DNA from: Glycine soja
Lineage: Eukaryota > Streptophyta > Magnoliopsida > Fabales > Fabaceae
Assembly: GCF_004193775.1 (NCBI RefSeq)
Contig: NC_041010.1
Span: forward strand, 42,273,562 to 42,337,561
Direction: 5' to 3'
Length of the DNA: 64,000 nucleotides
A model generated the notes under the pieces. It was not told the DNA's origin and ran no database searches. It was given only the letters and a program-made list of their open reading frames with translations. Both the position numbers and the translations under genes were made by a program. Below, one piece after another: positions 1 to 10,699 of the stretch (position 1 is the stretch's first letter; each line of letters opens with the position of its first letter).

Positions 1-650
1 CAGAGCATGGCAAGCAATGTCCATTTTTTGAAGAATTGCATGCAGTCTTTACCCAAAGGGCACATAACATGCAACGATTACTTCTTGAATCTGAAACTCG
101 TTCAGCTCAAACCAATAAAGGGGTGAAAAGATCAAGTGGAGAACAGTCATCAGGGGAACTCTCAGAAGATGACGATGAGGTTGAATACGACAGTGAAGAG
201 GAAAAACCTTCCAGAAGCAATACCCGCAAAAGGAAAGTTGACAAAGTTGGAGTGGAGAAGTCTTCAAGGGCAAACAGTCCATCAAATGCTGCCAGTAATA
301 GTACTTCACAACGTCTAAGACAAATTAAAATATATAAATGAGAAACAACCCTCACCCGTTTGAACTAGTTTTTTGAATTGAGTTACACCTCTCACATTAT
401 TCATTCTAAGATGGTATCAGAGCATATTTAATTCCATACTAATCCAAATGGGCCACCCACCATTCATTAATGAAAGACAGTTGTTTGAACTGGAATGGTG
501 GCAGTCAATGCAGAAGCTTGAGAGGGAGAGGTTAATGATTGAACATGCATGGAGGGAGAGAGAAGAACAATGAGAGAAGAGAGTAGGACAGGGAGAAGGG
601 ATGCTTTGTTGACGACCCTTTTGAAGAAACTCATTAATGAATCTAACTAA
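1..650 (+). pseudogene. 3' remnant of a probable trihelix (GT-type) transcription factor gene
   Basis: The gene enters from the left edge. Frame 3 reads EHGKQCPFFEELHAVFTQRA, followed by an acidic Ser/Glu/Asp stretch and a basic TRKRK patch, and stops at 339-341. The CPFFEEL segment followed by acidic and basic low-complexity sequence resembles trihelix proteins just after the DNA-binding domain (family recollection, not a search). A second coding block starts at 448 (MGHPPFINERQLFELEWW...), rich in Glu/Arg as in the trihelix C-terminal coiled coil, and hits TGA at 571-573. The expected C-terminus (MREESRTGRRDALLTTLLKK) continues at once in another frame from 570 to a TAA at 648-650. The reading frame is therefore broken at about 570. 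The 340-447 gap may be an intron, or inserted DNA since it holds a TGGTATCAGAGC motif. Family call moderate; broken state well supported. Confidence 0.55.
412..423 (+). repeat. TGGTATCAGAGC motif resembling an initiator-tRNA primer binding site
   Basis: TGGTATCAGAGC is complementary to the 3' end of plant initiator tRNA-Met and is the usual primer binding site of LTR retroelements. It lies in the gap between the two coding blocks of the broken trihelix gene, so the gap may hold a retroelement remnant. No flanking LTR pair was recognised, so this is only suggestive. Confidence 0.3.
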
Positions 651-956
651 CAGAGGCAAATGGCTTGGATTACTTGTAGCTGATTACTTTGTTGTTTTCA
701 TTTATTATATGATTCTTAGTTTAACACAGAATGAACTAAATTTCACAGTAGCTTTTGATTACAGAGAAAATTGGAAAGGAGAATCTGGTTGATGAAAGGA
801 GTATTTATAGGGGCATATGAACATTTTCTTTTGAAAATTGATACAGATAGAGTTTTTACTATTTAGGGATACTTCTGATTGACAATATGTTCTGGGACAT
901 GTAACTAACGACAGGTATAGTATATAAGCTGTCGGTATGATTTTTCTTATTTATTA

Positions 957-987
<31 letters not shown>

Positions 988-2020
988 TGTAGGGATGACA
1001 AGTTTGTTTAATAGTTGATACTATTTTTTTATGGAATGATCCCAATGTGATTGAGAATGTTTTTGTTTTAGCGTTTAAAACGCACGTATATGAATATTCT
1101 TGTGTCAAATTGGTTTAAAATGATGCAGAGGCAACTTGGAATTGCTTCAAATGATGCACGTCCCTTTTTGCACAACACTACACCAAACATGCATTGAGAT
1201 GAAATTTTAACAGGATGATCATGAAAAGGCATATGGTTTATAGCTTTCAATGTTTAACAATACCTCTAAAGTCTTGGTGTTGGATGACTCTGCATATAAG
1301 AGTTGTCTAGATTTGTATTGTTCATGATTTCATTTTTCACTTCAGTGTGCTGTAAAAAGAACTAAAGGTACTCATTTACCAGTTCAGACAAAGGTGTTAG
1401 CGATATTTATTAATTTGTTTATGGCTATTTGAAAATTAAAGTTGATGGAAGAAATGGAAGATGATTATCAGTATGTTTTCATTGCGATGAAAAATGCTAG
1501 TTGGATACTCTTTGAATGCATTATTCACGGTTGCCTTCAATTTATTGAGAATAATAGTCATTTAAGTTTCACTCTTTATATAACGAGTCCCGTTCATTTT
1601 TTAAATTAGATCTAAAATCTGATGGAATCCAATAAAAAAAATCAACATTTTCGTTTTATGTTTTCAGTTTATTCAATTTTTAGTGTTTATTTTTTTTGTT
1701 TGTTTAATTTTTGTGGTTTATATTGGGATTGGTTCAATTAACAAACCCGTAACAAAATGGAACATGAATTTAAAAATTAAAATCCATTCCGTTTCTGTCT
1801 TGGCATCAGACATATTCAGCAACATGATAATATTCTTATAATGATAGACGCAGTTTTTATGATCCTTTGTGATCTCACAAAAATGCACATTAACATGGTT
1901 AAATTAAAACATGTTGCAACCTGCCTGCAAGCAGGGAATTACATTAAAAGCATGAAGGCACACCTAGAGAGAAATTTTTTCTTTGTGGACTTTTTGTACC
2001 ATTTGCTCTAAATATAACTA
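651..2020. other. gene-free AT-rich stretch
   Basis: No convincing coding region, RNA gene or complete mobile element was recognised here. The only simple structure is a (TA)n tract at about 963-986. Downstream sequence to about 2020 is AT-rich with no long open frame. Confidence 0.5.
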
Positions 2021-2038
2021 ACTGGTCTCTGCAGGGGG

Positions 2039-2870
2039 TTTCTCCTTCGGATGTTTGGAAGCATAATGATCAACAAGTTGGTTTTGATTTGCAAGTTGGG
2101 CCTGAAAAACAATGTGCAACAGTATGAAGAAACAGCTTAAGAATGCAAAAGATCTTCAGAAACACAACGATCCACAACTCAAAAATTTCCAGGAAGTGTT
2201 GAAATTGAATGTGCCCATTAACCAATTTAACATTAGTATCCTTGCCATCCCAACTGAACGACCAACATACCTTAAAGGCTTAAAACAAGACATTAAATAT
2301 AAAGACTTGGCCTCTACTGTGTTTAATGTAAGTTCCTCAAACTTAGAATTTCTAATAATATAGTTAGTTCTTATTTGTAAATATGACAAAGCTCTTTATT
2401 TAATAATACATAAACATTCAACCACTAATACAAAGAGATCTTATAATTTTCTTCTTCTAGGGAGATGCTTCAGCAGTTCAGTTTTGAAAAATGTATGGGA
2501 AAAATATGATCTTCCCTCAAAAGTCTTTGTAGGTTCAGTTCATGCATAACTTCTATTTGCTAGTTATAAGTTTTGCTTGCAAACCCATACATCTAAGAAG
2601 CACTTAGAAGAAGAAAAGTAAACTGTCAGGTATATAAAGCATGCCCTCAAAGCCAGGTCAACTTCAGTATCATTTCACCACTAGTGAAGATGATGACAGT
2701 TCAGACTTACAAACTGCAATAGCAAAGTTTTTAAGAACCATGTGACATGTCCCAACCTGAGAATCAACATATGAAACTCACTCCACCATGGAACAGGAAA
2801 AAAAGCACATAAATTCAAGTTCCAACTCAGTTGGATCATCATCTAAATCACAATTTGAACCAGTATGATG
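2039..2870 (+). pseudogene. weak coding-like fragments of unknown family
   Basis: After a CTCTGCAG that could be a splice acceptor (about 2033-2036) the sequence reads GVSPSDVWKHNDQQVGFDLQ, then stops. An 83-codon open frame at 2112-2363 reads KKQLKNAKDLQKHNDPQ and ends near a possible GTAAG donor. A further short block near 2650-2745 reads GQLQYHFTTSEDDDSSDLQT before stops, and another at about 2790-2860 reads as a Ser/Asn-rich peptide. Composition and adjacency suggest an eroded multi-exon gene, but I recognise no family and the frames do not join cleanly. It could equally be chance open sequence. Confidence 0.2.
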
Positions 2871-4203
2871 TACTTTCAAAAGCAATTATAGATGTTGGTA
2901 ATTATCTGACAATAAATTTGGCCAAAAATTACTTCGTCCACAAAGATTGGCGTGAGTCTTGAAAAATAATAGACTTCAATGTCACTTACTGGGTTTATTT
3001 TTCTCTTCAAAAAGAGAATGAATTTTGAAAGAATAAAGCAATCAATGCAAAGAAAGGACACTAACAACAAGTTGTCCAACAAAACACGAAAAAAAGGCAC
3101 AAGAATAACTAGCAAAAGCTAAAGATAAAAAGCTCTCTTCCCTTCAAATATGAAGCGAAGAGCACAAAATAGTTTGTTAAAGAATCTAAAACCCATCTCA
3201 AACTCATTGAACAACAAATTACAGCAAAAGTAATACATTTCCCCCAAAAACCTTTCCTTGTGTTACAAGTAACAGCGGTAATGCTACGCTTTGGATCTCT
3301 GTTTGTCCCCCGAAGTTAAAAAGGAGGACTGTATCATAGCAATCACAATTTACAACTTCAATGCTTTAGTGTGTAAAAGAGTATATTTACTTGTCCACCA
3401 TTAACCTAATCTCCAATAAGCATTGCAAAATGCAAATGTAACATGCACTTAATTCTGGGTTGGGGCCACGCCATTGGATAGGAAACCCAACAACACCCAT
3501 TGCAAAGGTAATCCTATTTTAAATCCTAGCATATGTAGTATCATTTTTGAATAACGCATCAAATAAAGACACACTAGATTATCATAAATCACAACAAAAT
3601 GAAGACTAACACGAGTCTCTAAATAAGATACTGCACAAGTTGCTCTGACATTCCCACCAAGGCACGCACCAACAGCAGCAGTAGTAACGTGCCTTCCATC
3701 ACACATTATTGAAATTTGAAATCTTTTTGCTAAAAAACAAACCACCAGTTTTATAACCCGACAAAGAGCCAACTAGGCACAAAGTGTAACAAAACATATC
3801 TGTTAAATAATTGATACCCAACTAGCCTATAATTAACCAAATAATAATTGAATCACTTGAAGCCAAATACTAATCATGCCAACCCCCTTGTATCATCAAC
3901 AAAGCCTTCACCTTTAAGAGCTGCTGAAAGAGCGTCACTTTGGAATTAGAAAAATACAAATAATTATTTTCTTAAAGCAAAAAGAAAAAAAGTAATAATC
4001 ACAAAGCCCAGATCGGCTGATTTAATGCCATAACATAACCCAACAACCAATTACTACAATACAAAGTTAATAACACCGCCAGGTGATTACAGGCAGACAG
4101 GGTAATCAAATTCAGAGGTACCCAATAATCAAAAATCAATTTTTTTTTAGAAAATAATGATAAGAATGATGGGAAGAACGAATAAGAAAGAAAAGACGAA
4201 AAC
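2871..4203. other. region downstream of the zinc-finger exon, no certain exon
   Basis: This stretch should hold the intron, the terminal exon and the 3' UTR of the minus-strand zinc-finger gene whose first exon ends at 4204. I could not find the expected second zinc-binding half (a His-x-x-Ser-Lys-His type motif) on the minus strand. A 107-codon open frame at 3449-3772 (minus) matches nothing I know. Confidence 0.35.
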
Positions 4204-4326
4204 CTTGCAGATGGGGCAGATGACTTTGAGGCCAACGGCTCTGGCCTCGAGCTGAGAGCCCTTTCCCTTCTGATTCCTCTCTGCGTTTCGCTTCTGCGCT
4301 TCGATCTTCTGCTTTCCCCGCGTCAT
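4204..4326 (-). CDS. first exon of a small C2H2-type zinc-finger protein (ZNF706/4F5-like)
   Basis: Starting at the ATG at 4326 and reading leftward, 41 codons give MTRGKQKIEAQKRN, a basic linker, and LKVICPICK, followed by a perfect GT donor (exon ends at 4204, phase 0). Plant and animal proteins of this kind are about 60-75 residues: a basic Gln/Lys-rich N-terminal 4F5-like segment, then one Cys2-His2 finger. The CPIC here is the first half of the finger. The His-containing half should lie in a second exon between about 3100 and 4100, which I did not find, so the gene may be incomplete. Function is unknown in plants; small nucleic-acid-binding proteins of this type are usually called nuclear. 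GC-rich coding base use contrasts with the AT-rich surroundings, as expected for a real exon. Confidence 0.6.
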
Positions 4327-4439
4327 CTTCTCTCTCTTTTTTTTTTTCTGTGTGCGCGAAAACTTGAAATCGGACGATGAACACAGAAATGAATAAGAAG
4401 AAGACGAATGGCGGAGACGTAAGTGGGTCCCACTTTCGT

Positions 4440-5457
4440 GCCTTCCCTATGAATTATGATTACTACTTCCTATGTTTTTTACCACGTAATTCTATTTCTC
4501 TGTAATTTATTGATTATGTCACATCAATATGCTAATTAGTAATTAGTGGTATTCAATGATCTTTATCTGTGTGTTTTCCCATAGAAAAAAAATTCTTACT
4601 TACTAACCAGTGCCGTTAGCATTTGCCTAACAAATGAGAGTATTTTATTTTGCCTGTTTTGTCAGTATGTTCAATGATTATATTTTTTTATTGTGGTCAG
4701 TGCTGGGTTAATATTTATTTTAATATGATTAAATTTCATTGTAAATAAATATTTTTAAGTATGTAAATTACATTTTAATTTAAATTATGATATAATAGAT
4801 TAAAACAGATAAATGATTAAGAACCTTAAATATATAACTAAAAAAGGATAATAATTTAAGGATGTAAAATACACTTTTAAATGAATTATAAAGAGAGATG
4901 CAGACATGGTGGTTGTGATTGTTTAATTGAAGTAGTTTTTTTCTTCTTTTCTTTTCTGCATATATCAGGAGCAAAAGCCCGTAACAAGGAACAAAACTAA
5001 AACAAAGATAAAGAAGTTGCAGCATCAAACGGCACCAAAGGAATAATGAAATCAGGAGGCTCCTTAAAAGCAAAACTTAATTTTTAATTTTTACTGCAAT
5101 TGAAATATTTAATCCTTAAATTATGTTTGGCATGTCATTTTTAATTAGTTTTTATTTTTTTTAAATACTGAAAAATTTGTTTGACCTTATAAATGTGATT
5201 TTGTTTCCAAACATATACGTTTGAAACACTTCCCCCATTAGAAATTCAAACATACCATATATTTTACCTTTATACTATATGAAGAGATTTTGGTAATGCT
5301 TCTTGTAATCGTTCAATATGGAGGTCCTCCCACTTACAGTGAGATGATTTGAGATTTTAGTCTAGAGAGACTCTAAAGACTATTAATTTCAACAACATAA
5401 TGGCATGTATGTTCAAGATATTGACTTTTATATATAATAAGAAATTTAAATATTGTA
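4440..5457. other. intergenic AT-rich sequence
   Basis: No gene recognised. This lies between the zinc-finger gene (likely 5' end near 4330-4390) and the start of the mobile-element block. It is AT-rich with no open frame resembling a known protein. Confidence 0.5.
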
Positions 5458-6390
5458 TCTATCATAATTTATATTAAGTCTTAGGAGTTGTTTAGGGAAA
5501 AGCCTATTGTGTCCATATTCCATCTGTTGACATGTGTCTATTTTAATGGTTTTTTTTGGTCATTTTTGCTTCAGACTTTGGTTGTTCCACGTCATTTTGG
5601 CCTTGCTTCGTTGGTTGACAGGTGAATTTTGGGTTTGCTTCATTTGTTGAATGGGTGCCACTTTCCTCTGCCTTCATCTCAGACTGGTGCTTTCCTCTTT
5701 TCTCCTCACCACTCTCGAAACTTCCATTCTCCCCTCTTTTCCATCTTTTGATTTGTTAATGCTACCACATTTCACCAATTTGATTGCCACTTTCTTCGAG
5801 TATTCTTTCTGTATGTATTATTATGGATTATTATTTTCTTTTCTTCACTTCCCATAGTATTTTTTTTCTCTCATTTTCTCACAGGCACCGACCCGAGTAG
5901 AGTCCAGCTCCGAACCCGTTCACGTTTTTCTACCCCGAATGGACATTCAATTTGTAAGTGCTCGATTCCCTTTCGATTCATGTCACAATCGTTGTACTTG
6001 AAGCTCTCCATAGCTCTGAGCGACGATTGGGTTTTTTTTTCTCCCCTTCGATTTTGACTTTTTTTCCCTTTCTTTTTTGTGTTTATGGGTTTGAATTTTT
6101 AGGGTTTCGAAGTTTCTACACGTTGCTCTGTTGTTGGGTATTGATTTTGGAGGCGGGGGATAGTATAAATAGGGTTAGGGTTTTCTTCAAAGCATTGGTG
6201 GATTGTTGTTAGGGTTTGGTTATTCGTGTTATTGTTGCTGCTGCGCAGAGACGTTTCTTTTTCTTTTTTTTTTTTGTAAGTTTTTTGTGTGCCTTATTTT
6301 TTGTTCTCTATTGTTTTTTTTCCTGGTCATGGGTATGCGATTTCTTGGTCCAACAGTTTTTTTTTACATGGTTTTTTGTTGCACATGCAG

Positions 6391-6621
6391 GTTGTGGACA
6401 ATGTGAACACCATTATTGCTCCTACTTTGGTTGGCGAGGTTGGTTCAATTTATTCTTACTGACTCAAGTTAGGACTTGCTAAAGGTTATTTGGCTCTGTC
6501 TAAATTTTATGTTGCTTTTTGTGACGATGAGCAGGACCCAACTCAGTAGAATGCTATTGACAACTTAATGGTTCAACAACTTGATGGAACTGTTAATGAA
6601 TGGGGTTGGTGCAAGCAAAAG
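6391..6621 (+). pseudogene. enolase gene fragment (two exons, stop codon inside)
   Basis: An exon at 6391-6438, preceded by GCAG and followed by GT, reads VVDNVNTIIAPTLVGE. A second exon at 6535-6621, preceded by GAGCAG and followed by GTGC, reads DPTQ, a stop, then NAIDNLMVQQLDGTVNEWG and WCKQK. This matches the enolase segment that normally reads (K)DPTQQ.AID..., about residues 80-125 of some 445. TAG at 6547-6549 replaces an expected glutamine codon. The intron between the exons is retained, so this is a DNA-level fragment and not a processed retrocopy. No other enolase exons were found on either side. It is the first of four unrelated gene fragments on the same strand. Confidence 0.8.
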
Positions 6622-6776
6622 GTGCTTAGCTGATGGAACTGTTATTCCACGTTACCACGAGTTTGAATTATCATTTTGTTTTTGAATGCATGTTTGGATT
6701 TCCTTTTTTTTTTAATTATATAGGTAACCCTTAAATTTTCCCTTTAGTTTTTGCATGTTTGGATTTCCTTCACTAT

Positions 6777-7030
6777 TGTACTCTTCTCTTTCTTCCTGCT
6801 TAGGGGGCTCTATTCATTTTTATGGAACATGCATAAATGCTTTCTTCTATGTTTTAGAAAGTCTTGGAAGAAATTGTGGTTAAAAAATTTGTATTAAAAA
6901 AAACAAAAAGCAAAAGAACAATAGATACATAGATTTAACATGCAGGCAGAGAGAGTTCCTTATTTTCTATTAGAGAATAGATACAAAGAGTCTCACATGA
7001 CAGAATCAATGATACAATGAAAATCTTTCC
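6777..7030. repeat. segment A, copy 1 of a roughly 250-bp duplicated block
   Basis: About 250 bp, from CTCTTCTCTTTCTTCCTGC onward, reappears at 12450-12705 with high but imperfect identity, including GGAACATGCATAAATGC, AGAAAGTCTTGGAAGA and CAAAGAGTCTCACATGAC. In this copy segment A precedes segment B; in the other copy B precedes A. No coding function recognised. Confidence 0.8.
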
Positions 7031-7516
7031 TTTTCAAATTTTAAGTTCCAAAAAGTATCAGATTGGCATAGAAATCAGGCAAAACATTAACAAAGTTCTA
7101 GGAATCTCAACATATATTGTTATTATACCTTTGAGATAATCGCTTATGTCTGTCTCCTTTTTATTTGGGTTTTTTTTGCCGAGTTAGTTCTTTTGGTTGA
7201 TGAAAATAGAACAATGGGTTAATGAAACTATTTACAATATGCAATCCTGTAAAAATAAGAGCAGCATCAATGGTAAATTAAATAGAGACTAAATGTCAGA
7301 TTTTCTATTGAAAAGATTAAAACATTGGAGGCGCGAAACATGCTATATATATTAATGACTCAGCCTTGGTTTTGGATCTACCTTGGTTTCTTCCTCTGAG
7401 TTTCCAGTGACTTCCCTATATTCTATATTTTTATACGGGCATTAAAGCTAATCGATGAAACCTTAATGAAATTGCTTAGTACTTTACTGATATTTCTCAA
7501 TTCTTCCGAACACGTT

Positions 7517-7643
7517 CTTTGCTTTGCTCTATTTTTCCTTTTTTTTCCCCTAAATCATGCACATATATTGGCTGATATTAATGTATTGTTGCAGGCTTTA
7601 ATATGTCGAATTGGTTGCCTCGAGCAGCCAGTGTTAACATGCA
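7517..7643. repeat. segment B, copy 1 of a roughly 120-bp duplicated block
   Basis: This matches 12252-12378 closely (shared CCCCTAAATCA, CGGCTGATATTAATGTA-like core, ATGTCGAATTGGTTGCC and GAGCAGCCA). It contains TTGCAGG followed by an ATG frame reading MSNWLPRAASVN, which could be an exon of unknown origin. The second copy has TGA in place of the CGA codon, so it is not open there. The TRIM element begins about 30 bp downstream. Confidence 0.75.
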
Positions 7644-7674
7644 AAGCCGGGTGGGGATTCCCATGATTTGTCAG

Positions 7675-7855
7675 TGTTGGGTTACAAGTGTGAAGTGAAG
7701 TTCCACATCGGGTAGAAATGGAAAGGTTGAGCACCATATAAGTGAGGAGAAGACCCATAAACTTGAGCCTTAAGGTTTTGGGTTAGAGTGTGGTGTCAGG
7801 TCTCCTTATGTGGTGGCTCATGGTCCACAGGTGTACCCCTCAAATCTCCCCAACA
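7675..7855 (+). repeat. TRIM LTR 1
   Basis: 181-bp LTR, TGTTGGG...CCCAACA, followed by a primer binding site at 7858-7870. It differs from the other two LTRs at several scattered positions. Confidence 0.92.
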
Positions 7856-8092
7856 ATTGGTATCAGAGCCGATGGTTCAAGTTGGTGATCGGCTCAGACG
7901 AGTATGCAAGTACCGCAGGTGGCCAGAATGGCTAGCGGCACAGCGTGCCCCGCAGGTGAAGCGGGGTGGCCAAAATGGCTAGCGGGCAGGGCAAGTACTG
8001 CAGGTGGCCATGGCTATACTTGTGGATGATAAAGACTTCCGCTCGAGGGGGAGACTACCATGTGGAAGAGACTCACACTTGAGGGGGAGATG

Positions 8093-8273
8093 TGTTGGGT
8101 TACAAGTGTGAGGTGAAGTCCCACATCGGGTAGAAATGGAAAAGTTGAGCACCATATAAGTGAGGAGAAGACCCATAAACCTGAGCCTTAAGGTTTTGGG
8201 TTAGAGTGTGGTATCAAGTCTCCTTATGTGGTGGCTCGTGGTCCACAGGTGTGCCCCTCGAATCTCCCCAACA
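8093..8273 (+). repeat. TRIM LTR 2 (shared middle LTR)
   Basis: 181-bp LTR preceded by a purine tract and followed by a primer binding site, so it serves as the 3' LTR of the first unit and the 5' LTR of the second. Confidence 0.92.
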
Positions 8274-8506
8274 ATTGGTATCAGAGCCAGGTTCGGAGTT
8301 GGTGACCGGCTCAAAACGAGTATGCAAGTACCGCAGGTGGTCAGAATGGCTAGCGGCACAGCGTACCCCGCAGGTGAAGCGGGGTGGCCAGAATGGCTAG
8401 CGGGCAGGGCAAGTACCGCAGGTGGCCATAGCTATACTCGTGGATGATAAAGACTTCCGAGGGAGAGACTACCATGTGGAAGAGACTCACACTTGAGGGG
8501 GAGACG

Positions 8507-8687
8507 TGTTGGGTTACAAGTGTGAGGTGAAGTTCCACATCGAGTAGAAATGAAAAGGTTGAGCACAATATAAGTGAGGAGAAGACCTATAAACTTGAGC
8601 CTTAAGGTTTTGGGTTAGAGTGTGGTGTCAGGTCTCCTTATGTGGTGGCTTATGGTCCACAGGTGTACCCCTCGAATCTCCCCAACA
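8507..8687 (+). repeat. TRIM LTR 3
   Basis: 181-bp LTR preceded by the purine tract. It is followed by GTCGG, the probable target-site duplication partner of GTCAG upstream of LTR 1. Confidence 0.92.
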
Positions 8688-9021
8688 GTCGGCTAAGGTT
8701 GCCAAGAATTCTTACAAAAATGAGCAAAGGAATCAATTGTGATTAGCAAAGGGGAGGTAAAAATTGCATCTGTAGGCTCTTCTTAGATGTGGTTTAATGC
8801 TGATGACTCAAATGGTTTGCCTGAATTAAGAAAGAATTACAACTATATAATAATTGCTCGGCCCTTGCTATATGGATGCAGGGATGTGCCGGTAGATGAA
8901 CGTGCAATTATGACAACTTTCTCTTTCTTTTTCCTCCTTTTAAGATCTTTTGAATTTTTTACAATTATAGTTACTGCTTTATGTATCAAAATTGAGTGCT
9001 TTTTCTTATGCATCAATATAG

Positions 9022-9094
9022 GCCTCTGATTTTGTGGCAAAAGCTGTGGATTTAGCAGCCAGAGAATTAATAGCAATTGCATCACCAGGACAAG
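9022..9094 (+). pseudogene. mitochondrial processing peptidase alpha-subunit exon fragment
   Basis: One exon, preceded by AATATAG and followed by GTTTAATC, reads ASDFVAKAVDLAARELIAIA and ends SPGQ. This is the conserved segment of plant MPP-alpha (normally ...SDFV..A.D.A..EL.A.A.PGQV...), from the inactive M16 peptidase-like subunit that is part of the cytochrome bc1 complex in plants. No neighbouring MPP exons were recognised: downstream sequence soon reads as BUD23. This is therefore an isolated captured exon, not a working gene. Confidence 0.7.
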
Positions 9095-9373
9095 GTTTAA
9101 TCTGCGTTGCTTTTTGTCTCTTGCTGTGAATCCTGGTATGTGGCAAATTAAATATAGGCTTCCTGACTCCATCTATTTATAATTTTACCCTTGCTGACTA
9201 CAAACCAATATCAGCAGTTAAAGGAACTTGGATGGATGGTGAAAGTCTCAATGCTGTACTTCATCTATTTATAATTGGTTCTGATGTTTCTTCACCTGGA
9301 AAATTAACTTATTTTTTGTTCGAACAACGTTTGGGATGTTACCTCCTTCATGTTAGAGGGGATATAGCAAGGG

Positions 9374-9706
9374 TATTAATCTTGAACTACTTGCTTTGCC
9401 TGATGACGACGTTCCTAAATTACCCCTTCATATCGGTAATTTAAATTTTAATTCAATTTAGCTATTCTCTGTGGCTTTTGTCGAATTTTAATGGCTTACG
9501 TATAATCGACGTAGGTTGTGGATTGGGACTTAGAGGTGAGACAATCTCGGAGAATGGACACCATTGGATTGGGCTTGATATTTCAGCATCAATGCTTAGT
9601 ATGTTATGTTTTGAAATACTATTTGTTATTCCTATTTATTTTGAACTTTTATATATTTTTTGCTAATTCTATTTATTTTGACCTTTTACTTGGTGACATG
9701 GGTCAG
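9374..9706 (+). pseudogene. BUD23/RID2-like 18S rRNA methyltransferase fragment (three exon pieces)
   Basis: Piece 1 (to 9435, followed by GT) reads LELLALPDDDVPKLPLHI. Piece 2 (9515-9598, after CGTAG and before GT) reads GCGLGLRGETISENGHHW and then IGLDISASML. Piece 3 (about 9680-9706, before GT) reads DLLLGDMGQ. Joined, they follow the S-adenosylmethionine-binding core of the BUD23 family (normally LLLDIGCGSGLSGE...GHHWIGLDIS), the enzyme that makes m7G on 18S rRNA. Changes in motif I (HIGCGLGLRGE) and the missing start, C-terminal half and nuclear-localisation tail show it is a fragment. Piece 3 lacks a clear acceptor. It lies between the MPP-alpha and helicase fragments on the same strand. 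Confidence 0.8.
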
Positions 9707-9863
9707 GTATATCTATACTATTTACCTTATTTCTGCTTTTGGTGATGGCATTTTCTTTTGCTTCTATTTGCCTGATACTTATACTTTTTGTATGCCTTCT
9801 TGCATACTGTTTCGTAATAATTATTTTATTTTATTTCCAGTCATTCTGGCAGTCACATAATAG

Positions 9864-10545
<682 letters not shown>

Positions 10546-10699
10546 GTATTCTCACAGTTCACTGAAAGTGTTATTTTATTTGTTTTTAGCAATTAAATGC
10601 AATGAAATACACATTTCCAAGGGCTTATTCGAGTTATTTTGGCCTCAATCAACTGATGTATGCTGATCCATACATCCAGTGGTCTTGGGAAAATGTTCC

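Larger units (their letters stand above)
7675..8687 (+). mobile_element. TRIM retroelement with three LTRs and two internal domains
   Basis: Three 181-bp direct repeats lie at 7675-7855, 8093-8273 and 8507-8687. Each begins TGTTGGG and ends CCCAACA, a perfect 7-bp inverted terminus. After LTR1 and LTR2 come ATTGGTATCAGAGCC primer binding sites (7858-7870 and 8276-8288), complementary to initiator tRNA-Met. Before LTR2 and LTR3 lies a purine tract, ACTTGAGGGGGAGA. The internal domains are only 237 and 233 bp and code for nothing, which is the definition of a terminal-repeat retrotransposon in miniature. Flanks GTCAG (7670-7674) and GTCGG (8688-8692) match at 4 of 5 bases, as an old target-site duplication would. 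Replication must be supplied by another LTR element. Confidence 0.92.

Noticed and set aside
3449..3772. 107-codon open frame on the minus strand
   Set aside because: No recognisable domain, AT-rich codon pattern, no partner exons. It is probably chance open sequence in the zinc-finger gene's 3' region.
3870..3950. Possible terminal exon for the zinc-finger gene (minus strand, reading DALSAALKGEGF)
   Set aside because: It lacks the expected His-x-x-Ser-Lys-His half of the finger, and no acceptor keeps the phase from exon 1.
7600..7672. Exon-like frame MSNWLPRAASVN as a fifth captured gene
   Set aside because: The family was not recognised and the second copy carries a stop; kept only as part of segment B.
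7788..8447. Open frames of 64-80 codons in the TRIM
   Set aside because: They repeat with the LTR-internal units and are non-coding retroelement sequence.
9219..9260. Possible peptide KELGWMVKVSM as part of the MPP-alpha fragment
   Set aside because: It does not continue the known MPP-alpha sequence and lacks splice context.
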